Shown here one piece after another: positions 17,196 to 26,148 of a stretch of DNA of 64,000 bases. Numbering within the stretch: the first letter of the stretch is position 1; each line of letters starts with the position of its first letter. A model generated the notes under the pieces. It did not search any database and was not told where the DNA came from. It was given only the letters and a program-made list of their open reading frames with translations. The translations under genes were made by a program, and so were the position numbers. Source of the DNA: Streptomyces longispororuber (GTDB lineage: Bacteria; Actinomycetota; Actinomycetes; Streptomycetales; Streptomycetaceae); assembly GCF_014656095.1 (NCBI RefSeq), contig NZ_BNBT01000005.1, forward strand, positions 62,001 through 126,000. Reading direction: 5' to 3'.

Positions 17196-18128
17196 ATGCC
17201 GCACGACCCGCACACCGCAGTGACGAACGAACCCGACGAAGCGGCCGTCGCTCCGGTCGTCGAACAGGAAACCGTCCTGCAGCCGCCGTCCCAGGGCACT
17301 CAGGGCGACACCCAGCACGCGACCGGAGAGGGCCTGGAGCACGTCGAGGGCTACCGGCGCCCCGAACACTTCGCGCCGGAGGCCTGGACGGCCCCGACCG
17401 CCGTGCTGCCCGACATCGGCGAGGCCTCGTACGGCCCACCGCCCCCGGCTCCCGAGACCGTGCACGGGCCCGACGACCGCGTACAGATCACCAACACCAC
17501 CGTGTACCCGTGGCGGGTGCACTGCTACCTGCTGATCACGGCCCGCGACAACGCCCGCTACCAGGGCACCGGCTGGCTGCTCGGCCCCCACACCCTCGCC
17601 ACCGCGGGCCACTGCGTCTACATCAAGGGCAGCGGCGTGGCCGGCCGGGACGGCTGGGTCAAGAGCATCCAGGTCATGCCCGGACGCAACGGCGGTTCGC
17701 TGCCCTACGGCAGCATCACCTGCACCAGCTTCCGGTCCGTGCTCGGCTGGACGCAGGACGGCGACGAGAACTTCGACTACGGCGCCATCATCGCGCCCTC
17801 CGACATCGGCTCCACCACGGGCTGGTTCGGCTTCGGCGTGTGGTCGGACTCGGACCTGCTCAAGACCACGGGGAACATCGCGGGCTATCCGGGCGACAAA
17901 CCGCCCGGAACGCTCTGGTACGCGGCACGCGGCATCGACTCGGTGGCCGCGCGCAAGGTGTACTACGACATCGACACCGCCGGCGGGCAGAGCGGAAGCT
18001 CCGTCTACCGCATCGACAACAACAACCGCTACGGCTTCGCGATACACGCCTACGGCGGGGCACGGGTGAACTCGGGAACCCGGTTCACCACACCGGTCTT
18101 CAACAACTACGTGGCATGGAAGGCGTGA
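17196..18128 (+). CDS. V8/glutamyl-endopeptidase-like serine protease
   Basis: The protein has 310 residues. It has a trypsin-like fold with TAGHC (His139), ENFDYGAI (Asp194) and TAGGQSGSS (Ser266), a complete S1 triad of the V8 type. About 100 residues precede the protease core, Pro/Glu-rich like a propeptide. There is no recognisable signal peptide at this ATG, which is odd for a secreted protease; no better start was found upstream. The next gene begins 10 bases after the stop, so they form an operon. Confidence 0.8.
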   Translation: MPHDPHTAVTNEPDEAAVAPVVEQETVLQPPSQGTQGDTQHATGEGLEHVEGYRRPEHFAPEAWTAPTAVLPDIGEASYGPPPPAPETVHGPDDRVQITNTTVYPWRVHCYLLITARDNARYQGTGWLLGPHTLATAGHCVYIKGSGVAGRDGWVKSIQVMPGRNGGSLPYGSITCTSFRSVLGWTQDGDENFDYGAIIAPSDIGSTTGWFGFGVWSDSDLLKTTGNIAGYPGDKPPGTLWYAARGIDSVAARKVYYDIDTAGGQSGSSVYRIDNNNRYGFAIHAYGGARVNSGTRFTTPVFNNYVAWKA

Positions 18129-18138
18129 GCACACCCCC

Positions 18139-18441
18139 ATGAGCGGCGGCGACTCCGCGGTGGAGATCACCGGACGCGTCCGGGACGCCTCCGGCGCGCC
18201 GGTGCCGGGCGCGCACGTCCTGTTCACCGACGGGCCCCGGCCGCTGCCGGACATCGCGGCCGTGACGGACGCCGAGGGACGCTTCTCCCTCGGCGCCCCC
18301 ACGGCGGGCCGGTACACGCTCACCTGCCGGGCGGACCCCCTCACGGGCCCGCCCGGCACGGCCGAGGCCACCGTGCGCGTCGGACCGACGCCGTCGGCCA
18401 CCGCTCCGGGGCCCGTACGGATCGAGCTGACGCTGGGCTGA
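18139..18441 (+). CDS. Carboxypeptidase-regulatory-like domain protein
   Basis: The protein has 100 residues. It is a single CarboxypepD_reg-like beta-sandwich: EITGRVRDASGAPVPGAHV, then TDAEGRFSLGAPTAGRYTL. It is a small binding or structural module without signal peptide or catalytic residues, encoded 10 bases downstream of the V8-like protease and probably co-translated. It may bind or chaperone the protease; that is inference from position only. Confidence 0.7.
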   Translation: MSGGDSAVEITGRVRDASGAPVPGAHVLFTDGPRPLPDIAAVTDAEGRFSLGAPTAGRYTLTCRADPLTGPPGTAEATVRVGPTPSATAPGPVRIELTLG

Positions 18442-18480
18442 CATGCCCTGAGCCCCTACGCCCTCGCCGCGGGAAAAGAC

Positions 18481-18747
18481 CTAGCCGGCGACAATGGCAC
18501 CGAGGATCATGCCGCCGATCAGCCCGACGGCACCGACTATCAGGGCGATGGTGGAGAGCCGCTCGTGCCGGGCGAACTTGGCGATGAGGGCCAGGATCAG
18601 CCCGCCCAGTCCGAAGACGATCGGCAGGAAGAGGAAGCCGATCGCACCCATGACGATCGCGATGATGCTGAGAACGTTCTCGCCGGCACCGCTCCTGGCC
18701 GGGGCGTGGTGCTGCCCGACCGGCTGGTTACCGTACTGCGTGGTCAT
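18481..18747 (-). CDS. Small DUF4190-like membrane protein
   Basis: The protein has 88 residues. A short polar N-terminus (MTTQYGNQP, His/Gln-rich) is followed by hydrophobic helices at about 25-55 and 60-88 (LSIIAIVMGAIGFLFLPIVFG, STIALIVGAVGLIGG). This is the DUF4190 pattern of small actinobacterial membrane proteins. The start at 18747 has AGGAG upstream and opens the family sequence; the longer ORF N-terminus is not protein-like. Function unknown. Confidence 0.75.
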   Translation of the reverse strand: MTTQYGNQPVGQHHAPARSGAGENVLSIIAIVMGAIGFLFLPIVFGLGGLILALIAKFARHERLSTIALIVGAVGLIGGMILGAIVAG

Positions 18748-19140
18748 CTCTCGCTCCTTCGCGTCGGTCGCTCCGAGATCCGGTCTGACGACGACCGGCC
18801 TGACGTCCGGGTGCCCCGAACACCCGGCTCCATACGGCCAGCAGCCGTCCGTCCGCTCCTCGCTGGTGCGCGTGGGCTGCTGCCCGACGAGCCCATGACG
18901 GCCCATCAGAGCCGTTTGTATCGGGCCCTGTTGCCGCGCCGCCACCGCGCCTGAGCTGTCCGGCGTCGACCCCGCCCGGGCCGTCCCCCCGGTCGGCAGG
19001 GCGCTCGCAGACGCCGATGGGATGACACGCTGTTTGAGTGATAGTCGTGCCGGACGCTTCAGGCGTCGGCCGGTGCCGCCGATGGATCGAGGTGTCGGGG
19101 ACGCCTCCGCGTCCTCGCCTCAAGATCGGCAAGGAGAATC
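18748..19140. other. Non-coding spacer between divergent genes
   Basis: About 390 bases separating the DUF4190-like gene from the secreted protein at 19141. Slightly lower GC around 19020-19060, which probably holds promoter sequence for one or both genes, but no clear -10/-35 pair or palindrome was found. Confidence 0.4.
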
Positions 19141-19569
19141 ATGACTGCTGTCCATCGTCGTGTGCTGAACGTCGCCGTGCCCGGGGCGCTGGCCCTCATC
19201 GCCCTGGTCGCACCGGCGCACGCGGCTGCCGCGACCGTTCCTTCGGTTTCCGCCACGCCCAGGGGGTGCGACGCCATCGATTCCTACGCCCCGAACGCCC
19301 ATGAGGAGCACTCCGTCGCACTCGTCGACGGCCGTGCCTTCGCGGGTGAGTGGGACCCCAAGCTGCGCACGATCGTGTGGCAGGACCTGTCGGACAACCC
19401 GGGCTTCCCCGCGCACGCGTGTGACATCACCATCAGCGAGCAGGGTGACAGGGCGTTCGTCAAGACCATCACACGCGGCGGGGCGGTATACGAGACCACC
19501 TGTGACGCCGGTGGCATCGACCTGAAGTGCGACAAGCGGTGGACGCAGCTCAAGCCCTCGCACCACTGA
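19141..19569 (+). CDS. Small secreted four-cysteine protein
   Basis: The protein has 142 residues. A Sec signal peptide runs to about residue 31 (ALIALVAPAHAAAA). The mature protein has four cysteines (GCD, ACD, TCD, KCD) that could form two disulfides, and ends in two histidines. RBS AAGGAGA is 4 bases before the ATG. I do not recognise the family. Confidence 0.7.
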   Translation: MTAVHRRVLNVAVPGALALIALVAPAHAAAATVPSVSATPRGCDAIDSYAPNAHEEHSVALVDGRAFAGEWDPKLRTIVWQDLSDNPGFPAHACDITISEQGDRAFVKTITRGGAVYETTCDAGGIDLKCDKRWTQLKPSHH

Positions 19570-19692
19570 TCGTGACGTGACGGGAAGTCACCCGGTCTGA
19601 GCGACCGCGAGTGCCGCCAGGTCCACGAGGCCCGGCGGCGCTCACGCATGGCCGCGCAAGGTCCAGCCTGCTGTGGGGTGCTCGGCGCACGC

Positions 19693-20079
19693 TCAGAGCC
19701 GGCACACGACTTGCAGGTGGCCTTGATTGGGCGACGGCTGCAGTTGGTAGGCGCGCTCGAAGAAGCGCTGCAGCAAAGGGCTGGGGCGGTGGTAGCAACG
19801 GACGGACGACTCCGCTCCCACGAGGGCTCCGGTATCGATGCACGTGGGCATCTTCTCGAGCAGGTAACGGGCGGCCAGCGTCAGACGCGCCGGATCGTCC
19901 AACGCGACGAGACGGCGTACCAGTTCGGGCGACCGCACCACGGTGAAGTGCCAAGCCTGGTTGTTGACGCATGACGGAGCGGCCAGAGCGGCATCCAACA
20001 GGCTCTCGACCTCCCAGGCCTCCACCGGCTCCTGGGCGAGAGCACGCACGGACCTTCGGGTGCGCAGCACGTGCAGCAC
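19693..20079 (-). pseudogene. Nitroreductase-like fragment
   Basis: The frame reads VLRTRRSVRALAQEPVEAW followed by LLDAALAAPSCVNNQAWHF and VVRSPELVRRL, the FMN-binding N-terminal third of the nitroreductase family. After about residue 65 similarity stops and the frame ends at about 128 residues, against about 190-220 for the family, so the C-terminal dimer part is missing. The GTG at 20079 is only a guess for the start. A divergent short family member cannot be excluded. Confidence 0.45.
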
Positions 20080-20312
20080 GTCAGTGCCGGGGCGCGCCGG
20101 AGGGGCCTCGTCCGCGCCGATCGCGCCCGCCCGGCCGTGACCGCTCGGCCCCTGTCGACCCGCATGGTCCCCCTCCCGGCCGGTCGAAGTGGAGGACGGC
20201 CCCGGCGCGGACTGGTCCGGCCGGTCACTTCGGGAAGCCAGGCACCCAAGGCGGCCCGGCCGTGGGCCGGTTATCCTGCGCTCTACCGCTGACGAGCAGG
20301 AGCAGACAGAGG

Positions 20313-20747
20313 ATGACGGGCGTGGACATGCGCAGGGCCGTCGAGGACTTGACGGAAGAAGCGGAGCGGCTGATCCGCGACCAGGTGTGGGTCCTGACGT
20401 CCGCCGAGCGCTACGCCGCGGCCAAGGCGGCGGCCGAGCTGCGCGCCGCCGTGGGCGCCGAGCAGTCCCAGCAGTCCCTGTCACAAGTGGACCGGCTGGC
20501 ACATCTGAGGGGAGCGCTCGCCGCTGTGGCCATCGCCCTCGCCCACGTCCACGGACGCCTGGCCTGGTTCTTCGGCGCGGCTGCCACCGCGCTCACGCCA
20601 GTCCTGCACTGGCGCGCCGTACCGGCCGAGGACGGCCCCACCTTCGGCGCAGTCCCGCCGACCCCCGAGCAGTACACGGAGGCCGAAGAGGCGGTCCGCC
20701 GGCTCGAGAGCACCCTCGTCGGCATGGCCCGCATCGGCACCGCCTGA
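20313..20747 (+). CDS. Hypothetical protein
   Basis: The protein has 144 residues, mostly helical in appearance, with an Ala/Glu/Arg-rich N-terminal half (DLTEEAERLIRDQVW... AAAKAAAELRAA) and a hydrophobic stretch near 68-90 (ALAAVAIALAHVHGRLAWFFG). The ATG at 20313 has CAGGAG 14 bases upstream and AGAGG closer. I do not recognise the family. It lies just outside the left repeat of the inserted element. Confidence 0.55.
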   Translation: MTGVDMRRAVEDLTEEAERLIRDQVWVLTSAERYAAAKAAAELRAAVGAEQSQQSLSQVDRLAHLRGALAAVAIALAHVHGRLAWFFGAAATALTPVLHWRAVPAEDGPTFGAVPPTPEQYTEAEEAVRRLESTLVGMARIGTA

Positions 20748-20915
20748 CACCGTCCGGCTCGGCCCGAGGAGCCGCCGCGCGGCGACTGCAGCAGACAACC
20801 CCCCCCGCGCGCAGCGCGTGCACATGGCCCGTCACATCACCGCCCCACAGGTCCATCGCGGCCATGAGGCGACGACCGGACCGTCTGCTGCTGCGAGCCA
20901 CGCTTGGGGCACGGG

Positions 20916-20979
20916 GAAGCCCTGGGCGTGCGCGCACAGGGCTTTTCCCGCGAGGGCCCGGTCAATCCCTTCGGTACTG
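20916..20979. repeat. Left boundary repeat (candidate attachment site)
   Basis: A 64-base segment that recurs in direct orientation at 26930-26995. The first part forms a hairpin, AAGCCCTG...CAGGGCTT. The last 18 bases match the right copy at 17 of 18 positions (14 consecutive, TCCCTTCGGTACTG). Read on the minus strand they encode QYRRD-stop, the phoD C-terminus. See the mobile element entry. Confidence 0.65.
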
Positions 20980-21199
20980 TCCGCCGCATCGGGAGGTGCA
21001 CTGTGCTCAGCCTCGGACACCCCGCTCAGCAGCGCTGAATGGGGCGTTCTGGCGCACTGGATGTCGCACATGCCGTCGAGTTGCTTGAAAGGAGGCTGTC
21101 GATGTCGAGCACGTGAACGACTCGTCGCTGCTGAACAGGGATTTGGCCATCAGGTGTGCGCCGACCTCTTGTACGGTGCCGTGCCGACGGGCACCGGCC

Positions 21200-21345
21200 A
21201 CGAAGCGGCAGGCCGCGCACGTGGACGTCTACCAGCGCACACCACCATGGGTCCTGCCGTCACCGTGCCGGAGTTCCCCAACCTGTATCTGCTGCTGGGC
21301 TGTCCAGACGGCGCCCGCGCCTCGCTGGATCCTCCCTCGCCAACC
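21200..21345 (+). pseudogene. Flavin-containing monooxygenase fragments
   Basis: Two nearby frames carry pieces of a Baeyer-Villiger/flavin monooxygenase: HVDVYQRTPPWVLP (near 21218) and, about 20 bases later in a different frame, VTVPEFPNLYLLLG (near 21259). In intact enzymes these motifs are well over 100 residues apart, so an internal deletion and frame change have occurred. Nothing else of the gene remains. Confidence 0.5.
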
Positions 21346-21502
21346 GGGGCCCGATCAGCGTCAGAATCGCGGGGACCAGCAGCCGCGCGTAGAGGGCGGA
21401 CATCACCAGCATCCCGGCCGTCGCCGTCTCAAGGCCCACCGGGGGTTGAGGGGTTCACGGTCATCCCGAGACGCTGGACGATTTAGCGGAGCATCGGATG
21501 GC

Positions 21503-22069
21503 TCATGCACCACCGCCGACTCGCCCACGACTACGAAACCCACCCCCACCGGTCCGAAGCCATGATCCACCTCGCAGTACCGGCGTGCAGCCGGCCTCGG
21601 CCAGGTGTGCGGCGGCGCTGGCCGCGAGGGCGGCGTCGTACTCGATGCTGATGACGTTCCCGGCGGCGAGCCGGTGGCACAGCAGGGCGGTCGAGTAGCC
21701 GGTGCCGGTGCCGGTGCCCACCTCCAGGACCTTCAGGCCGGGCCGCAGCTCTGCCACCTGGGCGGTGCGGACCACCAGGGAGGGCAGGGTGGCCCGGGAG
21801 GTGGGAATTCCGGTAACCGGGCGGGCCATGTCGGCGGCGTCCTGGCCCTCGACTTGGGTGACCCACGTCTGGTCGCGGTAAGCCATCCGCAGCCAGTCCT
21901 CCTCCCCGGCCTGCGCCCGGTGGGCCGGTTCCCATGGGCTGCCGGCGGGGCGAGAGACCGGGGAGCCCAGCAACAGCTCGCGGGGGACGGCGGCGACGGC
22001 GTCTCGCCACCCGGCGTCCAGGGCCGGGTCGGCAGCGGCGATCTGGTCGGCCAGCGCGCGGCGCAGTGA
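21503..22069 (-). pseudogene. tgmC: Truncated graspetide-system methyltransferase
   Basis: The frame reads from about 22067: DPTSLRRALADQIAAAD, then ELLLGSP, SPWEPAHRAQAG, WLRMAYRDQTWVTQVEG and LKVLEVGTGTGTGYSTALL. This is the protein-L-isoaspartate methyltransferase-like enzyme of ATP-grasp peptide maturation systems (TgmC type). There is no ATG or GTG at the start, since it begins right where the ligase frame ends, and it stops at about 185 codons where the family has about 380. A GT-repeat expansion is seen in the SAM loop. Broken at both ends. Confidence 0.65.
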
Positions 22070-22076
22070 AGTGGGG

Positions 22077-22451
22077 TCAGCGGGGGCGCCAGGGGTGGTT
22101 GACGTAGTGCGCGCTGGGCGGGGAGGGGAGGATGCCGCCGAGCCCGTACCGGGCCTCGTTCACGCACCAGCGGGCATCCTGCTCGGCCAGGCCGGTAGGA
22201 GCCGTGTAGAGGTGTGGGCGGCACCAGTACACCGAACGCACCCGCTGGAGATCCACCACGCGAGAGCGCGTCCATGCGCTTCCGCGCATCCCGTCCTCGT
22301 CCAGGCGGGCCGCAACGGACAACTCCCCGGGGGAATCACCGGGATCCAGGCGTACCACCGGGATCCGCCGCCGGTTCAGCTCACCGGTGACCGCATCGGC
22401 GGTCGCGTCGTCTGCCTGTGAGACGGCCAGGACAGCGGCGGCCGACGTCAA
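22077..22451 (-). pseudogene. tgmB: N-terminal part of graspetide ATP-grasp ligase
   Basis: The frame has 124 residues: DATADAVTGELNRRRIPVV, LDPGDSPGELSVAARL, VDLQRVRSVYWCRP, ARWCVNEARYGLGGIL and AHYVNHPWRP-stop. These match the pre-ATP-grasp N-domain of the maturases that make omega-ester-linked peptides; the whole ATP-grasp catalytic domain (about 200 residues) is absent. The TTG start overlaps the precursor stop (TTGA), the normal coupling. Deletion runs directly into the methyltransferase frame. Confidence 0.65.
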
Positions 22452-22696
22452 TCCGTGTCGCCTTCCTGGTCACTGCCCTCATCAGTGTTGTCGTCCAGGC
22501 TGGTCCTGGTGGAGGTCTCCTTGCTCGTCTCGGTCCTTTTGTGCCTGGCTGTGCGAGGTAGGTCCCGGCCGTCCGGGCCGATGAAGCGCCCGGTCTGGGT
22601 CTCAGGAGCAAGGATGATCTCGGCAGCAGGGAGAGCGGCCGTGTCGGGATAGGGCCGCATGTGCGTTACACCCCAGGGCACTGCTGTGTCGCGCAC
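22448..22696 (-). CDS. tgmA: Graspetide precursor peptide (TgmA-type)
   Basis: The peptide has 82 residues. The GTG at 22696 has GGAGG 5 bases upstream. The leader has PWGVTHMRPYPDT and ETQTGRFIGPDGR, which match the conserved leader of ATP-grasp-modified RiPP precursors. The C-terminal core of about 35 residues is rich in Thr/Ser and Asp/Glu (RTETSKETST, TSLDDNTDEG, DQEGDTD), the side chains joined by ester or amide bonds in this class. It looks intact, unlike its ligase. An in-frame ATG at 22660 is an alternative start but would cut the conserved leader. Confidence 0.7.
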   Translation of the reverse strand: MRDTAVPWGVTHMRPYPDTAALPAAEIILAPETQTGRFIGPDGRDLPRTARHKRTETSKETSTRTSLDDNTDEGSDQEGDTD

Positions 22697-22979
22697 TACT
22701 GCCTCCAGTCGCTGCCGGATCGGCGCGCAGTGTGCCGCCTTGCACCGCACCGGTAGAGCACATTCAGGCACTGCTGGATCGCCCGTGGCCACCCGCGACG
22801 CACCGCGCCCGGTGCTGGAGCCGCTCAAGGCGGTCACGGCACTGGGCGCAGAGGATTTGGTCGAGGTGGCAGCGCATGGCATTGCCTGGGAAGTCTGGTG
22901 GCTCCGAACTGGCTCATCGCCATTGCCACGCTGCTCGGCTCTGCCGCCGCCTTGATCACAGCCATCCGCGGGTAGGCGG

Positions 22980-24620
22980 CTAGCGCTTCACCCGCCCCCG
23001 GATCGCGAGGGCTCCGAGGCCCAGCAGAATCGGCTCGGAGAAACGGGACGCCATCTCGATGTACTCGCCGGCCGTAGTCAAATCCTGGCCGCTGGACCGG
23101 AACACGACCGAGTTGAGCGTGACCTTGAGCGCCTGTTCGAAGCGCTTTGTCGTGAACCGGTCTCCGCTTGGGTTCTCCGGATCGCCCTTGTCGATCTCGA
23201 AGGTGACCTTCCCGCCGCCCGGCGGCACGGTGCCGGTGGCTTCCTGCTTGGGGGAATTCTGCGGCAGCCCGAGGCCCATCATCAGCAGGATCGTCGTCAG
23301 CATCGCCACGGCGAGCCACCCCAGCGCCCGCGAGGCGCGCAGACCGTAGCCGGACAACAACCAGTAAGCCGTTAGGACGGCTTGTTCCGAGCAGGGGGAC
23401 CCTTGGAATTGACGACGCGCGCTCATTCGGCGGGGATTTATTGAACGCGATCGTGTGGGTCGATCAAGGCGGCGCATCTCCATTTCGCCATAGTAGAAGT
23501 CCGCCGCTCCGGGCTCATTCTTGGCATCCTCCAAGGCCTTGCGTAATTGTCGGTAGTTTCCGGCTAGCGCTTTGGGCCAAGGCAGGGTCGGTACAAGGTC
23601 AGGTGGTGTGGGCGGCCGCCATCTGTATCGCAACACGCCTCTCTGGGACCGCAATGATGCCTCTTCGGCCAGTATGCGCCGTCTGGTGAAAGGGCTAGGA
23701 GTCGTGCGGAAGATGCACCCCCCTTCAAGCCTGATTTGATCCAGATGGATCGCGCCGGTGAACCAGCATTCGGAAAGGTCTACGTCTGTCAGGGATAGAA
23801 GTGCGCAGTCGACACCTCTCACGTTTGATACCTTTACGCCGTCGGCCATGTGGCGTGAATGTGGCGTGAAGAAGCCCTCTCTCCCGGTGACGGCGAGCGG
23901 GGAAGTCAGTACACAATCGCTCAAGTCGACGGTCGTGCGCATCAGTCGCAATGTGGCGGGCGCTTCCCATGTCGTTCGGTGACACATGAGCGACCCCGCC
24001 GCAATGTCCATGGTGACGGCAATAGCGAAATTTGCTCTCGACAGGTCGAGTTTCCCGTGACAGGTAACGTGATCTATCGCGTGTACACCCTCGAACCGGG
24101 CTCCTGTGAATATGGCATCCGATTTGAAGAGTAGATTCCTGAAGGAGGCCGGCGTATGGAATTGGGCAGCCGTAAAATCTGCATCGCCTTCAAACGTGGC
24201 CAATTCGAACGATGTGTCACTTGCGAAGATGGACGAAGTGAAGTCGACTGACCCAAACTTGGCGCCCATGAAGTTGACGCCGAAATGGAGATTGCGATCG
24301 GCGAAGGATGTATTGTCGTCGAATTGGGCACTTCTGAAATCAAGACTTGCTACGTCGGCCCAATCCAGTATGTCCAAAAGTTCTAGCAGTGAATTCCGAG
24401 TGAAGTGAGTTCTTGAGTAATTCAGGTGCCCTACGTTGCGTGCTCGTGATCTGACGTCTGCGGAAGCATGTTCCCAGCACGGAGGGCCCGAAGGGGAATC
24501 ACCTGTCGCAGGGATCACCACATCAAGTGACGCGGCCAAGCAGCCGAGGGGATCGGCGTCCGGATCGGCGCCGTGCCCACAACGGGGCCACCGCGTGTGA
24601 CTGTCAGTCGACGCACTCAT
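22980..24620 (-). CDS. Pentapeptide-repeat membrane protein
   Basis: The protein has 546 residues. From about 70 to 330 it is made of pentapeptide repeats (A[D/N][F/L]xx: LDFRSAQFDD, VNFMGAKFGS, VDFTSSIF, ADFTAAQFH, AIFTGARFEG), giving a right-handed quadrilateral beta-helix. After a linker, residues about 420-470 and 520-546 are hydrophobic membrane helices, the layout of ion-channel-like Streptomyces pentapeptide proteins. GC of 23.4-24.4 kb is clearly lower than the surroundings, which points to acquisition from outside. It is the only large intact gene in the inserted element; function unknown. Confidence 0.8.
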   Translation of the reverse strand: MSASTDSHTRWPRCGHGADPDADPLGCLAASLDVVIPATGDSPSGPPCWEHASADVRSRARNVGHLNYSRTHFTRNSLLELLDILDWADVASLDFRSAQFDDNTSFADRNLHFGVNFMGAKFGSVDFTSSIFASDTSFELATFEGDADFTAAQFHTPASFRNLLFKSDAIFTGARFEGVHAIDHVTCHGKLDLSRANFAIAVTMDIAAGSLMCHRTTWEAPATLRLMRTTVDLSDCVLTSPLAVTGREGFFTPHSRHMADGVKVSNVRGVDCALLSLTDVDLSECWFTGAIHLDQIRLEGGCIFRTTPSPFTRRRILAEEASLRSQRGVLRYRWRPPTPPDLVPTLPWPKALAGNYRQLRKALEDAKNEPGAADFYYGEMEMRRLDRPTRSRSINPRRMSARRQFQGSPCSEQAVLTAYWLLSGYGLRASRALGWLAVAMLTTILLMMGLGLPQNSPKQEATGTVPPGGGKVTFEIDKGDPENPSGDRFTTKRFEQALKVTLNSVVFRSSGQDLTTAGEYIEMASRFSEPILLGLGALAIRGRVKR

Positions 24621-24673
24621 GGCGATACAGCTACCTCATTAGCTGCTTCCGAGCAGGAAGTTGAGGAAACTCG

Positions 24674-24898
24674 TTGCACCTGACTGCCCACGCCATCGCT
24701 GCCTGGCAGCGCGGCTTTACAATCTTCCCGTGCAACCCGCCGGGGACCCGCTGCCCGCAGTCCGGCGACGTCATCGACAAGCAGCCGCACCTCGTGCAAA
24801 AGGACAAGCCCTACAAGATCCGGTGGGGCGAGTGGGCGACGCGCGACCTCAACCGCATGGGTTCCCCGTGCGGGGTGCCGGTCTTCACGTTGGCGTAG
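24674..24898 (+). pseudogene. 5' fragment of primase-polymerase gene
   Basis: The frame has 74 codons from a TTG start with GAGGAAA upstream: LTAHAIAAWQRGFTIFPCNP, IDKQPHLVQKDKPYKI and RWGEWATRDLNRM. This is the N-terminus of the bifunctional DNA primase/polymerase found in actinomycete prophages and integrative elements. The match ends abruptly at residue about 63 and unrelated sequence follows to the stop. Truncated by deletion. Confidence 0.6.
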
Positions 24899-25032
24899 GT
24901 GCCCTCCGCGTTCACGCTGACCGCGGGCACTTGGGTCTTCAGACCTTCACCCAGTAGGCATCGCGGTCCACGACCCGTTCGTACCAGGTCCGCGGGCTGT
25001 GCGACCGGTGCGCGGTAGAAGACCACGTCACC

Positions 25033-26148
25033 ATGCTGTTCGCCGGCGTGCCCGAGGACAACGGCCCCTACGCCCACATGCGCGCGGCCTTGGCCGAGTG
25101 CCCCGAGCCGCGCAGGGTCCTGAACTGGCTGTGCAGCTCCCGCTCGGCCCGCCTGCTGGCCGACCTGATCGCCACCGGCCGCCAGCTCACGCACGAGGAC
25201 CTGGATGCCACCGCCACAAGCCGCTCCGCCGCGATGACCGCGGAATACCTGCGCGGCCTCCTCATGGCCTACCAAGTACTCCCCGAGCGCGACGAACCGA
25301 CCGCCCGTATTACCCGCCACCTCGATCCGGTCACCGCCCGCCACCCCGAGCACGCGGTACTGCTGCGCGCTTACGTCCGCTGGTCCTTGCTGACCCGGGC
25401 CCGGCGCCACCAGCGTCTGCGCGGCGGCGGGGCCACGCACCGCATCCACTGGGCCTACACCCGCATCAACCTCGCCGCACGCTTCCTGACAGCGATGACG
25501 GCCCGCGGGCTGACGCTCGCCGAGGTCACTCAGCATTACGTCGACGACTGGCTCGTCGGCGGCCGCCCCAGACCCGCTACGACGTACGCGGCTCTCTCGT
25601 CTGGGCCCACCGCCGCCACCACGCCAAAGGCCCTGCACGTCCCGCACCGCCCCAAGGCCGATCCCGTGGGGCTGGAGGAAGATTCACACTGGGACCTGCT
25701 GCACCAGTGCCTGACCGACGCCACCCTCCCGCTCGAGGTCCGGACCGCGGGCGCGATCCTCCTGCTGTTCGGCCAGGACCTCACCCGCATCACCGCGCTG
25801 ACCACCACCGCCCTGACCACCGTGGACAACACCTTCTTCCTCACCCTCGACCACGCCCCCATCCCCCTGCCCGTCTACCTCGGCCACCTCTTGGCCCATC
25901 TCGCCAGGCGTGCCGCGTCCACCGGCTGGGCCGCCAACACCCCAGCCGACTGGCTCTTTCCCGGCCACCTGCCTGGCGCCCACCTCTCCGCCATCGCCGT
26001 GAGCCACCGCCTGACCGCCCCCCCCCACATCCCCAGCCGCCCCGCCCGCACCACCGCACTGATCACCCTCTCCCAGGACCTCCCCCCGGCGGGTGCGGTC
26101 GCGGATGTACTCGCGTTCCATGCCGGACATCGCGGGCGAGCACGGTGA
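25033..26148 (+). pseudogene. Recombinase-like mobile-element protein, truncated
   Basis: The frame has 371 codons and extends upstream without a start (RGLCDRCAVEDHV, a CxxC segment, precedes the first ATG). The body (LNWLCSSRSARLLADL, WAYTRINLAARFL, LPLEVRTAGAILLLFGQDL, NTFFLTLDHAPIPLP) resembles a large family of Streptomyces mobile-element proteins that look like divergent site-specific recombinases. The family C-terminus (after LPPxVVADLL) is replaced near 26115, exactly where the opposing resolvase remnant begins. Probably non-functional. Family assignment is from memory. Confidence 0.4.

Noticed and set aside
20916..20979. Boundary repeats being merely two copies of a common terminator
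   Set aside because: Similarity extends beyond the hairpin into the phoD coding end, including its stop codon, which a shared terminator would not need.
21345..21440. Minus-strand MMPL/RND-transporter fragment (ALYARLLVPAILTLIGPRL)
   Set aside because: About 20 suggestive residues only; too short to distinguish from chance hydrophobic sequence.
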